Assembly: GCA_030632225.1 (NCBI GenBank) | Contig: DAOVVF010000009.1 | Coordinates: 1-10,536 of the forward strand | Direction of reading: 5' to 3' | Length of the DNA stretch: 10,536 bases | Origin: Candidatus Parcubacteria bacterium | Lineage (GTDB): Bacteria > Patescibacteriota > Patescibacteriia > UBA1558 > GWA2-36-10 | Shown: piece after piece, positions 1 through 7,369 of the stretch | Numbering within the stretch: the stretch's first letter is position 1 | How the letters are laid out: each line of letters starts with the position of its first letter | The notes under the pieces: generated by a model | Databases searched by the model: none | What the model was told of the DNA's origin: nothing | The model's input: only the letters and a program-made list of their open reading frames with translations | Position numbers and translations under genes: made by a program

Positions 1-396
1 CCTATAATTGAGAAAAAAGTTAAATCCTTCTTAGTTAAATCTCCTGCTTCTATAGATTGTTTCTTCCTTGCAGACTTAGATGATGGTATAATTAGTTTCT
101 TTATTGAACCTGAAAAAACAGTCATCGTTAGATTGTTAATGGAACTCCTGTCAGAAGTGCCTTTTGATAAACACTGGCTTGGAGAAAGTATTCTTAAAAC
201 AAGCAAAGATAATTCTTATGAAAATAGTAGTTATGAAGGATGGATCATATTCAGAATAAATGACACAGAGTTTTGCCTTTTATTGAGAGCCATGTATAGC
301 TATATGGACAAACCGATTGTTCTTGATAATCTACAAGAACTTCCAGATTATAGGTATATTTACATCCAGTTGCAGAAAAACCAGTACATCCTATAA
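1..396 (+). CDS. Hypothetical protein, 5'-partial
   Basis: The frame is open from the first base of the window to a TAA at 394-396, giving 131 visible residues; the start lies outside. The first in-frame ATG is at 133, but the upstream residues look equally protein-like, so the gene very probably begins earlier. I do not recognise the family. The visible part is soluble, mixed charged and hydrophobic, with no signal peptide or membrane segment; aromatic and acidic residues are frequent. Leucine codons are unlike the neighbours: CTT is commonest (6 of 17) and TTA only 4, whereas ychF is dominated by TTA. The 3' end overlaps the convergent helicase gene by 146 bp. The last dozen codons are the antisense of the helicase zinc ribbon and have abnormal C/G-rich third positions (CAG, TTG, TAC, ATC), suggesting a non-native tail. 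It could be a foreign gene fragment. Moderately sure it is a real gene. Confidence 0.5.
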   Translation, partial: PIIEKKVKSFLVKSPASIDCFFLADLDDGIISFFIEPEKTVIVRLLMELLSEVPFDKHWLGESILKTSKDNSYENSSYEGWIIFRINDTEFCLLLRAMYSYMDKPIVLDNLQELPDYRYIYIQLQKNQYIL

Positions 397-2401
397 ATTT
401 ACGACCATTATCCTTACGAGTGCGTTCAGTTAAGAGTCTACCACATCTTGGACATATCATTGGAACTTCTAAGCTTATTCCTTTAATATAATTAGAAATA
501 AATCCTGAAAGACCTTGGTGCCATCGTTCTCCTGTATCAATGTAAATATTCATTAAATACGGATTAATTTCATTTAAGAACATTGAGTTTTTGTTTTCTA
601 GACTATACACATATAGAAACTTCTTGCTTCTTGTTAATGCTACATAAAATAATCTTCTTTCTTCTTCCTGTTCTTCGGCTCTAACACAGAAAGGGTGAGG
701 AAAAGACTGGTTAGTCATGTTAATTACAAAGACAGCTGGCCATTCCAAGCCTTTAGCCTGATGAACTGTGCTTAGAATAACTGCATCTTTGTTATCCTGC
801 CTAGCTTCTTTAACTGAAAAACTTTCTTGTAAACTTATTTCATTTAAAAACAACCCCAAGCTAGTATATTCTGAAGCAAATAATACTAATTGTTCTAAGT
901 CAGCTTCTCTGTATTTATAATCAGCATACTTTTCTCTTAAATATTCTATGTAATGATCAACTATTAGATTAAGTAATTTAGAAATACCTTTATCCTTGTA
1001 CTTTATTAAAGTAGTCACTAGTCCATACAATTTACTCCAGCTATTAGCTGCTCTGTCTGCCATATTTAACTTTAGCTTATCAAGACTATCTGCTTTAGCT
1101 ATTTGTTGATAGATCTGTTGAGCTGTCATTGGTCCAATGCCTTCATATAATTGTAATACTCTTAACCAAGCTACTTCATCACGGAAATTGCCTAAAATTT
1201 TTAAATGAGATAGCACATCTTTTATATGCGCTCTGGCAAAAAACTTTAAACCACCTCTCATCTCATATTCAATACCTCTTTTATTAAGTTCCATTTCTAG
1301 ACTTTGGCTACTAGAAGCAGCTCTAAATAGTACAGCTATCTGATATGGCTTTAATCCGCCAGCTATTAAACCTTCTATTCTATTAGCTACAAACCAAGCT
1401 TCTTCTAAATTACTGCGTAAAGCTACTAACTCTGGCTTGTTAAAACTATCTTTTACTGGATTTAAAGACTTTTTAAACTTATCATCTTTAAATGAAATAA
1501 TCTGATTAGCTAAATTTAATATCTGTGGAGAAGAACGATAGTTAGTTTCCAGCTTATACATCTGACACTGCTTAAACTTTTTAGGAAAATTTAATATATT
1601 CTTGATATTGGCAGCTCTAAAAGAATAGATACTTTGATCATCATCACCAACTACTAAAATATTCTGATGTGTTTTAGATAAATTAAAAATAATCTCGGCT
1701 TGAATTAGATTAGTATCCTGATATTCGTCTACTAAAACATGATCCCATTTCTTAGCTAGTAATTTACCAGCTTCTGGATGTTTAGTAAGCTTTAACCAAT
1801 AGATAAGCAAGTCATCAAAGTCTAAAACATTGGATAATTTTTTTCTTCGTTTGTATTCTCTAGCTATCTTTTCAATATATGGTAGTACTGGTAACCATTC
1901 TGAGAATTTCATTTCTAAAGATTCTTCTAAACTTACTTTAGCATTAACTGAATAGCTAATAGTTTCTCTAATTAAACTTGAAGAGGGTTTACGCTTCTCA
2001 CTAATACTACCAAATATATCCTTAGAAATTGCTTTTATTAAATTATTAGTGTCATCAGTATCTAGAATAGTAAAATCTGGTTCAATATCTATATATTTAC
2101 CATAGATTCTTAATAGTCTATTAGCCATAGAATGAAAAGTGCCTCCCCAGAGACTAAAAGTCTTTAAGTTAAGAATACTCTTTACTCTGGTCATCATCTG
2201 ATTAGCTGCTTTGTTAGTAAAGGTTAATAGTAATATCTTGTTAGCAGGTACTCCTTGTGATATTAACCAAGCTGTTCTGTAGACTAAAGTACGTGTTTTA
2301 CCTGAACCTGCTCCTGCCAAAACTAAATGAGGCCCGTTTCCTGAGCTAACGACCTCATACTGTGCTTTATTAAGCTCTTTACTAAAATCAAGCTGAGTCA
2401 T
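251..2401 (-). CDS. uvrD: UvrD/PcrA-type superfamily 1 DNA helicase with C-terminal zinc ribbon
   Basis: ATP-dependent 3'-5' DNA helicase of the UvrD/PcrA/Rep family, which acts in nucleotide-excision repair, mismatch repair and clearing of replication forks. In order one sees the Q motif (Q14), Walker A AGAGSGKT (29-36), motif Ia LLTFTNKAA (58-66), motif Ib GGTFH (86-90), Walker B LVDEYQD (223-229), motif III GDDDQSIYSFR (252-262), motif IV NYRSS (287-291), motif V VILSTVHQAKGLEW (541-554) and motif VI ERRLFYVALTRSKK (581-594). All SF1A helicase motifs are present, so it should be active. In place of the usual PcrA Tudor-like C-terminus there is a topoisomerase-type C4 zinc ribbon with Cys650, Cys653, Cys672 and Cys680. 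The 36 residues after Cys680 look non-native and overlap the convergent gene; the stop is TGA, the only one in the window. The ATG at 2401 lies 10 nt after a TATAAT box, so the mRNA would be almost leaderless. UvrD, PcrA and Rep cannot be told apart here. Confidence 0.93.
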   Translation of the reverse strand: MTQLDFSKELNKAQYEVVSSGNGPHLVLAGAGSGKTRTLVYRTAWLISQGVPANKILLLTFTNKAANQMMTRVKSILNLKTFSLWGGTFHSMANRLLRIYGKYIDIEPDFTILDTDDTNNLIKAISKDIFGSISEKRKPSSSLIRETISYSVNAKVSLEESLEMKFSEWLPVLPYIEKIAREYKRRKKLSNVLDFDDLLIYWLKLTKHPEAGKLLAKKWDHVLVDEYQDTNLIQAEIIFNLSKTHQNILVVGDDDQSIYSFRAANIKNILNFPKKFKQCQMYKLETNYRSSPQILNLANQIISFKDDKFKKSLNPVKDSFNKPELVALRSNLEEAWFVANRIEGLIAGGLKPYQIAVLFRAASSSQSLEMELNKRGIEYEMRGGLKFFARAHIKDVLSHLKILGNFRDEVAWLRVLQLYEGIGPMTAQQIYQQIAKADSLDKLKLNMADRAANSWSKLYGLVTTLIKYKDKGISKLLNLIVDHYIEYLREKYADYKYREADLEQLVLFASEYTSLGLFLNEISLQESFSVKEARQDNKDAVILSTVHQAKGLEWPAVFVINMTNQSFPHPFCVRAEEQEEERRLFYVALTRSKKFLYVYSLENKNSMFLNEINPYLMNIYIDTGERWHQGLSGFISNYIKGISLEVPMICPRCGRLLTERTRKDNGRKFIGCTGFSATGCKYTYNLEVLVDYQEQSVCPYSYTWLSIKGKTLCHLF

Positions 2402-2411
2402 AAGTATGAAT

Positions 2412-2441
2412 ATTATAGTACAATATGCTAATCATTGCCAG
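2412..2441 (-). promoter_or_regulatory. Promoter of uvrD
   Basis: On the minus strand a perfect -10 TATAAT (2417-2412) follows a -35 CTGGCA (2441-2436, 4 of 6 to consensus) with an 18-bp spacer. Expected transcription start is near 2405, leaving about 4 nt before the ATG, so the message should be essentially leaderless. The -35 box overlaps that of the divergent ychF promoter. Confidence 0.6.
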
Positions 2442-2463
2442 ATATCCTTTTTTATGATTTAAT
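2435..2463 (+). promoter_or_regulatory. Promoter of ychF
   Basis: TTGCCA (2435-2440, 5 of 6 to TTGACA), 17-bp spacer, TTTAAT (2458-2463, 5 of 6 to TATAAT). Transcription would begin near 2470, giving a leader of about 17 nt without a Shine-Dalgarno sequence. It shares five bases of its -35 box with the opposite-facing uvrD promoter. Confidence 0.55.
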
Positions 2464-2486
2464 TGTGTCATTAAATAATTAAATAT

Positions 2487-3548
2487 ATGTCATTTTCTTT
2501 AGGTATTGTTGGATTACCTAATGTTGGTAAATCAACATTGTTTCAAGCTTTAACTAAAAACAAGGTAGATGCTTCTAACTACCCTTTTTGTACTATAGAT
2601 CCAAATGTAGGAGTAGTAGCTGTACCAGATCCTAGGCTAGATAAACTAGCTGAACTTTCTAAATCGGAAAAGATTGTTCCAACTACGATTGAATTTGTTG
2701 ATATAGCTGGTTTAGTTAAGGGTGCTGCTGAAGGTGAAGGCTTAGGCAACAAGTTTTTGTCACATATCAGAGAAGTAGATGCTATAGTTCAAGTAATTAG
2801 AAACTTTGAAGACAAGAATGTTACTCATGTATATGGTCAGATTGATCCTGAATATGATAAGGAGATTATAAACACTGAATTAATACTGGCTGATCTAGAA
2901 ACAGTCACTAAACATTTAGATAAAGTTAATAGTAAATTAAAGGGCCCTCAGGATAAAGAACAGATTAAAGAAAAAAATCTGTTGGATAAATTAAAAAAAT
3001 GTTTAGATAACAATCACTTAGTTAGTCAGTTAGAATTAACGGAAGAAGAAAATAAAATAGTTAAGCAGTTAAATCTATTAACTATTAAACCTATCATCTA
3101 TTTATATAATGTAGCTGAAGAAGATTTAAGTAAAGATTTAAAACTAGATGATAATAGTTTATCTGTTTGTGCTAAAGTAGAAGCAGATCTAGCTGATTTA
3201 AATGAACAAGAAGCTAAAGAATATTTAACAGAATTAGGAATTAAAAAAAGCGGTTTAGATAATTTAATTACCACTAGTTACAAATTGCTTAATTTAATTA
3301 CTTTTATAACCACAGGTCCAGAAGAAACTAAAGCTTGGACAGTAGTTAAAGACACTAAGGCTCCTCAAGCAGCTGGTGTTATTCATACAGACTTTGAACA
3401 AGGCTTTATCAGAGCTGAAGTTATTAACTGGGAAGAATTATTAAAAGCTGGTTCTTGGAATAGTGCTAAAGAGGCTGGTCTAATGCGCATGGAAGGTAAG
3501 AACTATATTATCCAAGATGGTGATACGGTTCATTTTCACTTTAATTAG
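2487..3548 (+). CDS. ychF: Redox/ribosome-associated ATPase YchF (OLA1 family)
   Basis: Universally conserved P-loop NTPase of the Obg-related YchF/OLA1 family. Known members bind ribosomes, prefer ATP over GTP and are linked to translation control and stress responses. The 353 residues are close to the usual bacterial length of about 363. The G domain shows G1 GLPNVGKST (9-17), the switch region YPFCTIDPN (32-40), G3 DIAGL (72-76) with a hydrophobic Leu76 in place of catalytic Gln (HAS-GTPase feature), and the family-typical altered G4 NVAE (208-211) instead of NKxD, which explains ATP preference. A coiled-coil insert follows around 130-195, and the C-terminal TGS domain spans about 270-353 with the typical TGPEETKAW and GDTVHFHFN elements. 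It is transcribed alone from a divergent promoter with uvrD. Its TAG interlocks with the stop of the convergent membrane protein gene (8-bp overlap), and a terminator lies about 116 bp further on. Identification is secure. Confidence 0.97.
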   Translation: MSFSLGIVGLPNVGKSTLFQALTKNKVDASNYPFCTIDPNVGVVAVPDPRLDKLAELSKSEKIVPTTIEFVDIAGLVKGAAEGEGLGNKFLSHIREVDAIVQVIRNFEDKNVTHVYGQIDPEYDKEIINTELILADLETVTKHLDKVNSKLKGPQDKEQIKEKNLLDKLKKCLDNNHLVSQLELTEEENKIVKQLNLLTIKPIIYLYNVAEEDLSKDLKLDDNSLSVCAKVEADLADLNEQEAKEYLTELGIKKSGLDNLITTSYKLLNLITFITTGPEETKAWTVVKDTKAPQAAGVIHTDFEQGFIRAEVINWEELLKAGSWNSAKEAGLMRMEGKNYIIQDGDTVHFHFN

Positions 3549-5247
3549 GTAGTTTCCATAATACTTGCTTCTTGTATATATCAATTATTAATGGTTGTGC
3601 GCCTAATTCCTGAGCCTGAGGCCATTTAGTATGACTAATAACATAAGAATAATCTGGTAGCCCTCCTTCTTTACTAAAGAAGGGTTTTATTTTTATATCT
3701 TCAAAATAGAATTGATAGTAAAAATAATTATAGAACCAGGGGAAGAAATACTGAGGAATAGTATTATCATAGGACAATTCTTTAATGTCTGAATTATCAA
3801 TATAATTTAAGATAGTTCTATCTATATCATATGTTCTAACTCTACTATCACTCAAAACTTTTTGATAACTAACCATAGTAAAGATATTAAAAATAATTAA
3901 TAGCAGAAGTAAACCTGCTACAAATCTTATACTAAATAATTTATACAATATTAATAATAGTAAAATAACTACGCCTGATATAAAAGCTATATTGGGCCAG
4001 CCAAAAAAGCTAATTAAAGCATCTATACCAAAAACTTGAACTTCTGTTGCTTTAATAAAAAGAAATTGTTCTTTATCTAACAATAATGTTAGGCCAGTTA
4101 AAAAACCTATTGCTAAAACAGTATATAAAAACTTTCTTTTTTCAGAACTATAATATCTTTTGTAAAACCACACTAAAGCTAGTACTAAATACAAAGCTAG
4201 AAATCCTTCATTGTAACGACCATAGATTAGATAATGAGATCTAGGATGATTATCTGTACCAAAAACAATTAATAAAGAAGCTCCAAAAATAATAAAAGAA
4301 CTAAGTAATAAATAGGTAAAGACTATTGCTTTATTATCTTTAGTAAATATTTTTAATTTAATAATCTTCTTTAAATATCTAAAAAGAAAAAATAGAGCAA
4401 ATAAGAATAATCCGTAAGTAGCTTGTATTAAATATAATAATTGGCCAGAAGCTGCTAAGAACATTCTTCTTAAACTATCTAAAGAAAATAGCTTACTAAA
4501 AATATTAGAATAAGATGCTGGATCTACAAAAGCTATAGCTAATAATTTATTATTCACTAAAATAGTAACTATAACTAGTAAGGTCATAACTAAAAAAGAA
4601 GCTAGAGCTTTACGATAATTAACTTTTTTAATTAAAACTAAAAATATTAAGAAAAGAGTAGAAGCAATAATTATAGCTAAGCCTCTAATATGTACCATGT
4701 ATATAAATCCACTTAGTAAACCAAATAGAATGGCTGTCCAATAACTATCTTTCTTTAAGAATAAAATTAAAGATAATATAATTAAAGCATAAAGAGGTAT
4801 AAAGGCACTTTCTGCCCAAGCTATAGTGCCTGTTAGAATAAATGCAGGATAAAAAGAAGCTAGAAAAGATATTAAAGCAGCTATCTTAATATCTATCTTC
4901 AAAAACCTATAAACAATATAGAACAATATTAAATAAAGAGAGCTTAATAATAAAGCATTAATAACCATTACTGCTGAATAAATATGATCTGGATTAGTAA
5001 ATAGTAAATAAGCTGGTGTTATCAACAAAGAATAACCAAAATGAGCAAAAGCTTGCCCAGTTAATAATATATGATGACCAGTAATAAAATACCTAGCATG
5101 TCCAAGATAAATAAGCTCATCAGCCCAAACTATAGGCTGCTCTATATTTAAATTAAAAAGTAAATGGTAAATAAATAAAATTAAAAAAGGCAGGATAATA
5201 AAGACTAGCCTGTCAAAATTATTAGATCTATTTAACAAATATTTCAT
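3541..5247 (-). CDS. GT-C fold polytopic membrane glycosyltransferase (ArnT/PMT-like)
   Basis: A 568-residue integral membrane protein, probably of the GT-C superfamily, which transfers a sugar from a polyprenyl-phosphate donor to an envelope acceptor on the outer face of the membrane. The first membrane helix (about 14-33) is followed by an extracytoplasmic loop containing WADELIYLGHARYF (41-54), with Asp43-Glu44 matching the GT-C acidic catalytic motif. A second typical element, IAWAESAFIPLY (142-153), follows, then roughly ten further hydrophobic segments and a soluble, aromatic-rich C-terminal domain of about 100 residues. An upstream in-frame ATG at 5289 would add 14 residues, but it lies beyond the likely promoter; ATG 5247 gives the typical cytoplasmic N-terminus. 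It is divergent to a GT2 gene that could make its lipid-linked sugar donor. Its TAA interlocks with the ychF stop. Substrate cannot be predicted. An O-antigen-polymerase-like function is a less likely alternative. Confidence 0.75.
   Translation of the reverse strand: MKYLLNRSNNFDRLVFIILPFLILFIYHLLFNLNIEQPIVWADELIYLGHARYFITGHHILLTGQAFAHFGYSLLITPAYLLFTNPDHIYSAVMVINALLLSSLYLILFYIVYRFLKIDIKIAALISFLASFYPAFILTGTIAWAESAFIPLYALIILSLILFLKKDSYWTAILFGLLSGFIYMVHIRGLAIIIASTLFLIFLVLIKKVNYRKALASFLVMTLLVIVTILVNNKLLAIAFVDPASYSNIFSKLFSLDSLRRMFLAASGQLLYLIQATYGLFLFALFFLFRYLKKIIKLKIFTKDNKAIVFTYLLLSSFIIFGASLLIVFGTDNHPRSHYLIYGRYNEGFLALYLVLALVWFYKRYYSSEKRKFLYTVLAIGFLTGLTLLLDKEQFLFIKATEVQVFGIDALISFFGWPNIAFISGVVILLLLILYKLFSIRFVAGLLLLLIIFNIFTMVSYQKVLSDSRVRTYDIDRTILNYIDNSDIKELSYDNTIPQYFFPWFYNYFYYQFYFEDIKIKPFFSKEGGLPDYSYVISHTKWPQAQELGAQPLIIDIYKKQVLWKLPN
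3664..3694 (+). terminator. Intrinsic terminator for ychF, inside convergent gene
   Basis: A perfect 8-bp stem CCTTCTTT (3665-3672) / AAAGAAGG (3676-3683), loop ACT, extended by a T·G pair (3664/3684), is followed by GTTTTATTTTT. The T-run exists only on the plus strand, so it terminates rightward transcription from ychF. It lies within the 3' coding part of the opposite-strand membrane glycosyltransferase gene. Confidence 0.6.
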
Positions 5248-5256
5248 AGCTATTAT

Positions 5257-5285
5257 TTGTATTTTATAACATATGATAATATAAT
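5257..5285 (+). promoter_or_regulatory. Putative promoter of the glycosyltransferase operon (divergent region)
   Basis: TTGTAT (5257-5262), 17-bp spacer, perfect TATAAT (5280-5285). The start would be near 5292, with a leader of about 19 nt and no Shine-Dalgarno sequence before ATG 5311. The opposite strand has a possible -10 TATAAA (5268-5263) for the GT-C gene, so the 63-bp gap is a divergent promoter region. The AT-richness here makes chance matches likely. Confidence 0.42.
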
Positions 5286-5310
5286 ACAAATACTATACTT
5301 ATATAATAAT

Positions 5311-6267
5311 ATGAATAAAAATCCATACATAGTAGTACAAATACCAGCATATAATGAAGAATCAACTATTTCTGAGGTTATTAAAAATATACCTCATTCT
5401 ATACCAGGAATAGATAAAATATCTATACTGGTTATGAATGATGGTTCTAGTGACAAGACTTCTGAAATAGCTAAACAAGCTGGAGCTGATTATGTTATTT
5501 CTCATAAACAAAACCTTGGTTTAAGTAAAAACTTTCAAAGCGGTTTAAAGCTTTCTCTAAAACTAGGAGCTGATATTATTGTTAATATAGATGGAGACGG
5601 ACAATTTAATGCTCAAGAAATTCCTAATTTAATTAACCCTATATTAAAACAACAAGCTCATGTAGTTATTGGCTCTAGATTTTTAACTAATAGTAAAGAT
5701 GTACCTTTTCTAAAAAGAGTTGGTAATAAATATTTTACTAAACTAATTAATATAATTACTGGTCAAAAATTTACTGATGCTCAATGTGGTTTTAGAGCCT
5801 ATTCAAAAGAAGCTGCTTTACGTCTTAATATATTTGGTAAATTTACTTACACTCAAGAAACCTTAATAGATCTTATAGCTAAAGATTTAATTATTAAAGA
5901 ATCTCCTATTAATGTTGCTTACTTTAAAAATAGACAATCTCATATATCAGGTAATTTAATTAAATATGGTTTTAGGAGTCTAGGACTAATAGCTAATGCT
6001 ACCAGAGATACTAAGCCTTTAGAATTTTTTGGCTGGCCAGGTTTAATAATGTTTTTCCTTGGTTTTTTAGGAGGCTTAACTTCCTTAATCTATTGGATAA
6101 TCTATTTAGCTACTAGCCCTGTTAAAACTTTGCTATTGGTTTCTATCTTTTTAATGACTTTTGGCATGCTATTAATAATCTTTGGTCTTTTAGCTGATAT
6201 GATTAAGAGAGTTAAAAAAACTCAGGAAGAAATACTTTATAGAATAAAAAAGAATAAACATGAATAG
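5311..6267 (+). CDS. GT2 family glycosyltransferase, polyprenyl-phosphate sugar synthase type, membrane-anchored
   Basis: A 318-residue GT-A fold enzyme resembling dolichyl/polyprenyl-phosphate hexose synthases (DPM1/GtrB type). It would load a nucleotide-activated sugar onto a lipid phosphate at the inner face of the membrane. Visible motifs are the N-terminal VQIPAYNEE (9-17), VMNDGSSDKT (41-50), the metal-binding DGDGQF (94-99, Asp94 and Asp96), GSRF (121-124) and the family element DAQCGFRAYSKEA (156-168). Two membrane segments follow at about 240-265 and 272-296, then a basic tail. ATG 5311 is chosen over the TTG at 5257 because the GT2 domain starts at once and the likely promoter lies between them. 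It is the first gene of a three-gene operon, overlapping the next gene by 8 bp. The divergent GT-C membrane enzyme is the natural consumer of its product, an inference from context. The sugar is unknown. Confidence 0.9.
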   Translation: MNKNPYIVVQIPAYNEESTISEVIKNIPHSIPGIDKISILVMNDGSSDKTSEIAKQAGADYVISHKQNLGLSKNFQSGLKLSLKLGADIIVNIDGDGQFNAQEIPNLINPILKQQAHVVIGSRFLTNSKDVPFLKRVGNKYFTKLINIITGQKFTDAQCGFRAYSKEAALRLNIFGKFTYTQETLIDLIAKDLIIKESPINVAYFKNRQSHISGNLIKYGFRSLGLIANATRDTKPLEFFGWPGLIMFFLGFLGGLTSLIYWIIYLATSPVKTLLLVSIFLMTFGMLLIIFGLLADMIKRVKKTQEEILYRIKKNKHE

Positions 6268-7369
6268 AGATATAAAAATTTCTATGTTAAGCACTCTTCC
6301 TCCTATCAAGGGCATAAGTGACTACACTTTAGGATTAATACAAGCTCTATCTAAAAAATGTGAAATAGATTTTTATGGATTTAAAAGTATCTACCCAGAA
6401 TTTTTATATCCTGGTAGTACAAAAACTAATAAAAAAGAGCCACAAATAAACAACGTATATATTCATAATTATTTAACTTGGTACAATCCTTTATCCTGGA
6501 TAAAAACTGGTTTGACTATTAAAACCAAAATGTTACATGTCCAATCTTGGAGCTGGATTCTAGCTCCTATGTTTTTAGTTATTCTATCTATAGTTAGATT
6601 AAGAAAAAAAATTGTAATTATGACTGTACATAATATAAAGCCCCATGAAAGAAGTATTATTAGAAATTTTTTAAACAAATGTACATTTAAACTAGCTAAT
6701 AAATATATTGTCCATTCTAATAATAACAAAAAAATATTTTTAAAAGAATACGAGACTAACAAAAAAATTTATGTTGTTCCAATGGGTATAATTGAAATGG
6801 AAAAATCTGAATTATCTAAAAACTTTTTAAGAGAAAAATATGGTTTTAATATTAAAGATAATATTTTATTATTCTGGGGAAATATAAGAGAATACAAAGG
6901 ACTAGATATTCTTTTAAAAGCATTAGCCAAAATTAAAGACAAAAAAATAAAGTTAATAATAGCTGGGAAGGCCTGGGGGAACTTTAAAGATTATCAAAAT
7001 ATAATTGATCAATTTAATTTAAAAGAAAGGATTAGATTATATTTAGAATTTATTCCCGACAAAAAATTAGCAGAAATAATTAAGTTGTCAGATGTATGTA
7101 TTTTTCCTTATAAAAAATTTGAAGCGTCTAGTGCCTCTCTTATGGCATCTCTACACTATCGAAAACCTGTAATTGTTACTGATGTTGGTGGTTTAAGTGA
7201 AGTACTAGAAAATAAAAATTTTGTAGTTAAGGCAAATGATCCTATTGATTTAAAAGAAAAAATAATAAAAATATTTGAAAATCCAAATAAAAACTATTCA
7301 GAAAATATAACGGAAAAATTCAGTTGGCATAATATCATTAATAACCTATTAAAAATTTATGAATGCTAA
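6260..7369 (+). CDS. GT4 family glycosyltransferase (GT-B fold)
   Basis: A 369-residue GT-B fold retaining glycosyltransferase, probably adding a sugar to a surface glycan or glycolipid from a nucleotide-sugar donor in the cytoplasm. The N-terminal acceptor domain begins MLSTLPPIKGISDYTLGL (9-26) with the usual glycine-rich loop. A hydrophobic patch at 99-113 may touch the membrane. The C-terminal donor domain shows FWGNIREYKGLDILLKAL (205-222), KLIIAGKAWG (231-240) and the phosphate/nucleotide-binding region KPVIVTDVGGLSEVLE (302-317). In the EX7E motif the first Glu is kept (Glu288) but the second position is Ala296, as in some GT4 subgroups. It starts within the GT2 stop (8-bp overlap, ATGAATAG) and ends overlapping the methyltransferase by 11 bp, so the three are translationally coupled. 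It is more Lys/Asn-rich and AT-rich than flanking housekeeping genes, common for glycan loci. Specificity is unknown. Confidence 0.88.
   Translation: MNRDIKISMLSTLPPIKGISDYTLGLIQALSKKCEIDFYGFKSIYPEFLYPGSTKTNKKEPQINNVYIHNYLTWYNPLSWIKTGLTIKTKMLHVQSWSWILAPMFLVILSIVRLRKKIVIMTVHNIKPHERSIIRNFLNKCTFKLANKYIVHSNNNKKIFLKEYETNKKIYVVPMGIIEMEKSELSKNFLREKYGFNIKDNILLFWGNIREYKGLDILLKALAKIKDKKIKLIIAGKAWGNFKDYQNIIDQFNLKERIRLYLEFIPDKKLAEIIKLSDVCIFPYKKFEASSASLMASLHYRKPVIVTDVGGLSEVLENKNFVVKANDPIDLKEKIIKIFENPNKNYSENITEKFSWHNIINNLLKIYEC

Noticed and set aside
251..2401. Genetic code 25 (TGA as glycine), since TGA ends only uvrD
   Set aside because: All genes are full length without in-frame TGA. Reading through the uvrD TGA meets another TGA one codon later and a TAA about 18 codons on, without sensible sequence.
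5248..5289. Upstream ATG at 5289 as the GT-C gene start
   Set aside because: The added 14 residues are coded by AT-rich promoter-like sequence overlapping the divergent promoter, and the internal ATG gives a typical basic N-terminus before the first membrane helix.
6469..6762. 97-residue frame on minus inside the GT4 gene
   Set aside because: Lies wholly antisense to a clear glycosyltransferase with good motifs, and its translation is only a hydrophobic mirror of AT-rich codons; no promoter or family features.
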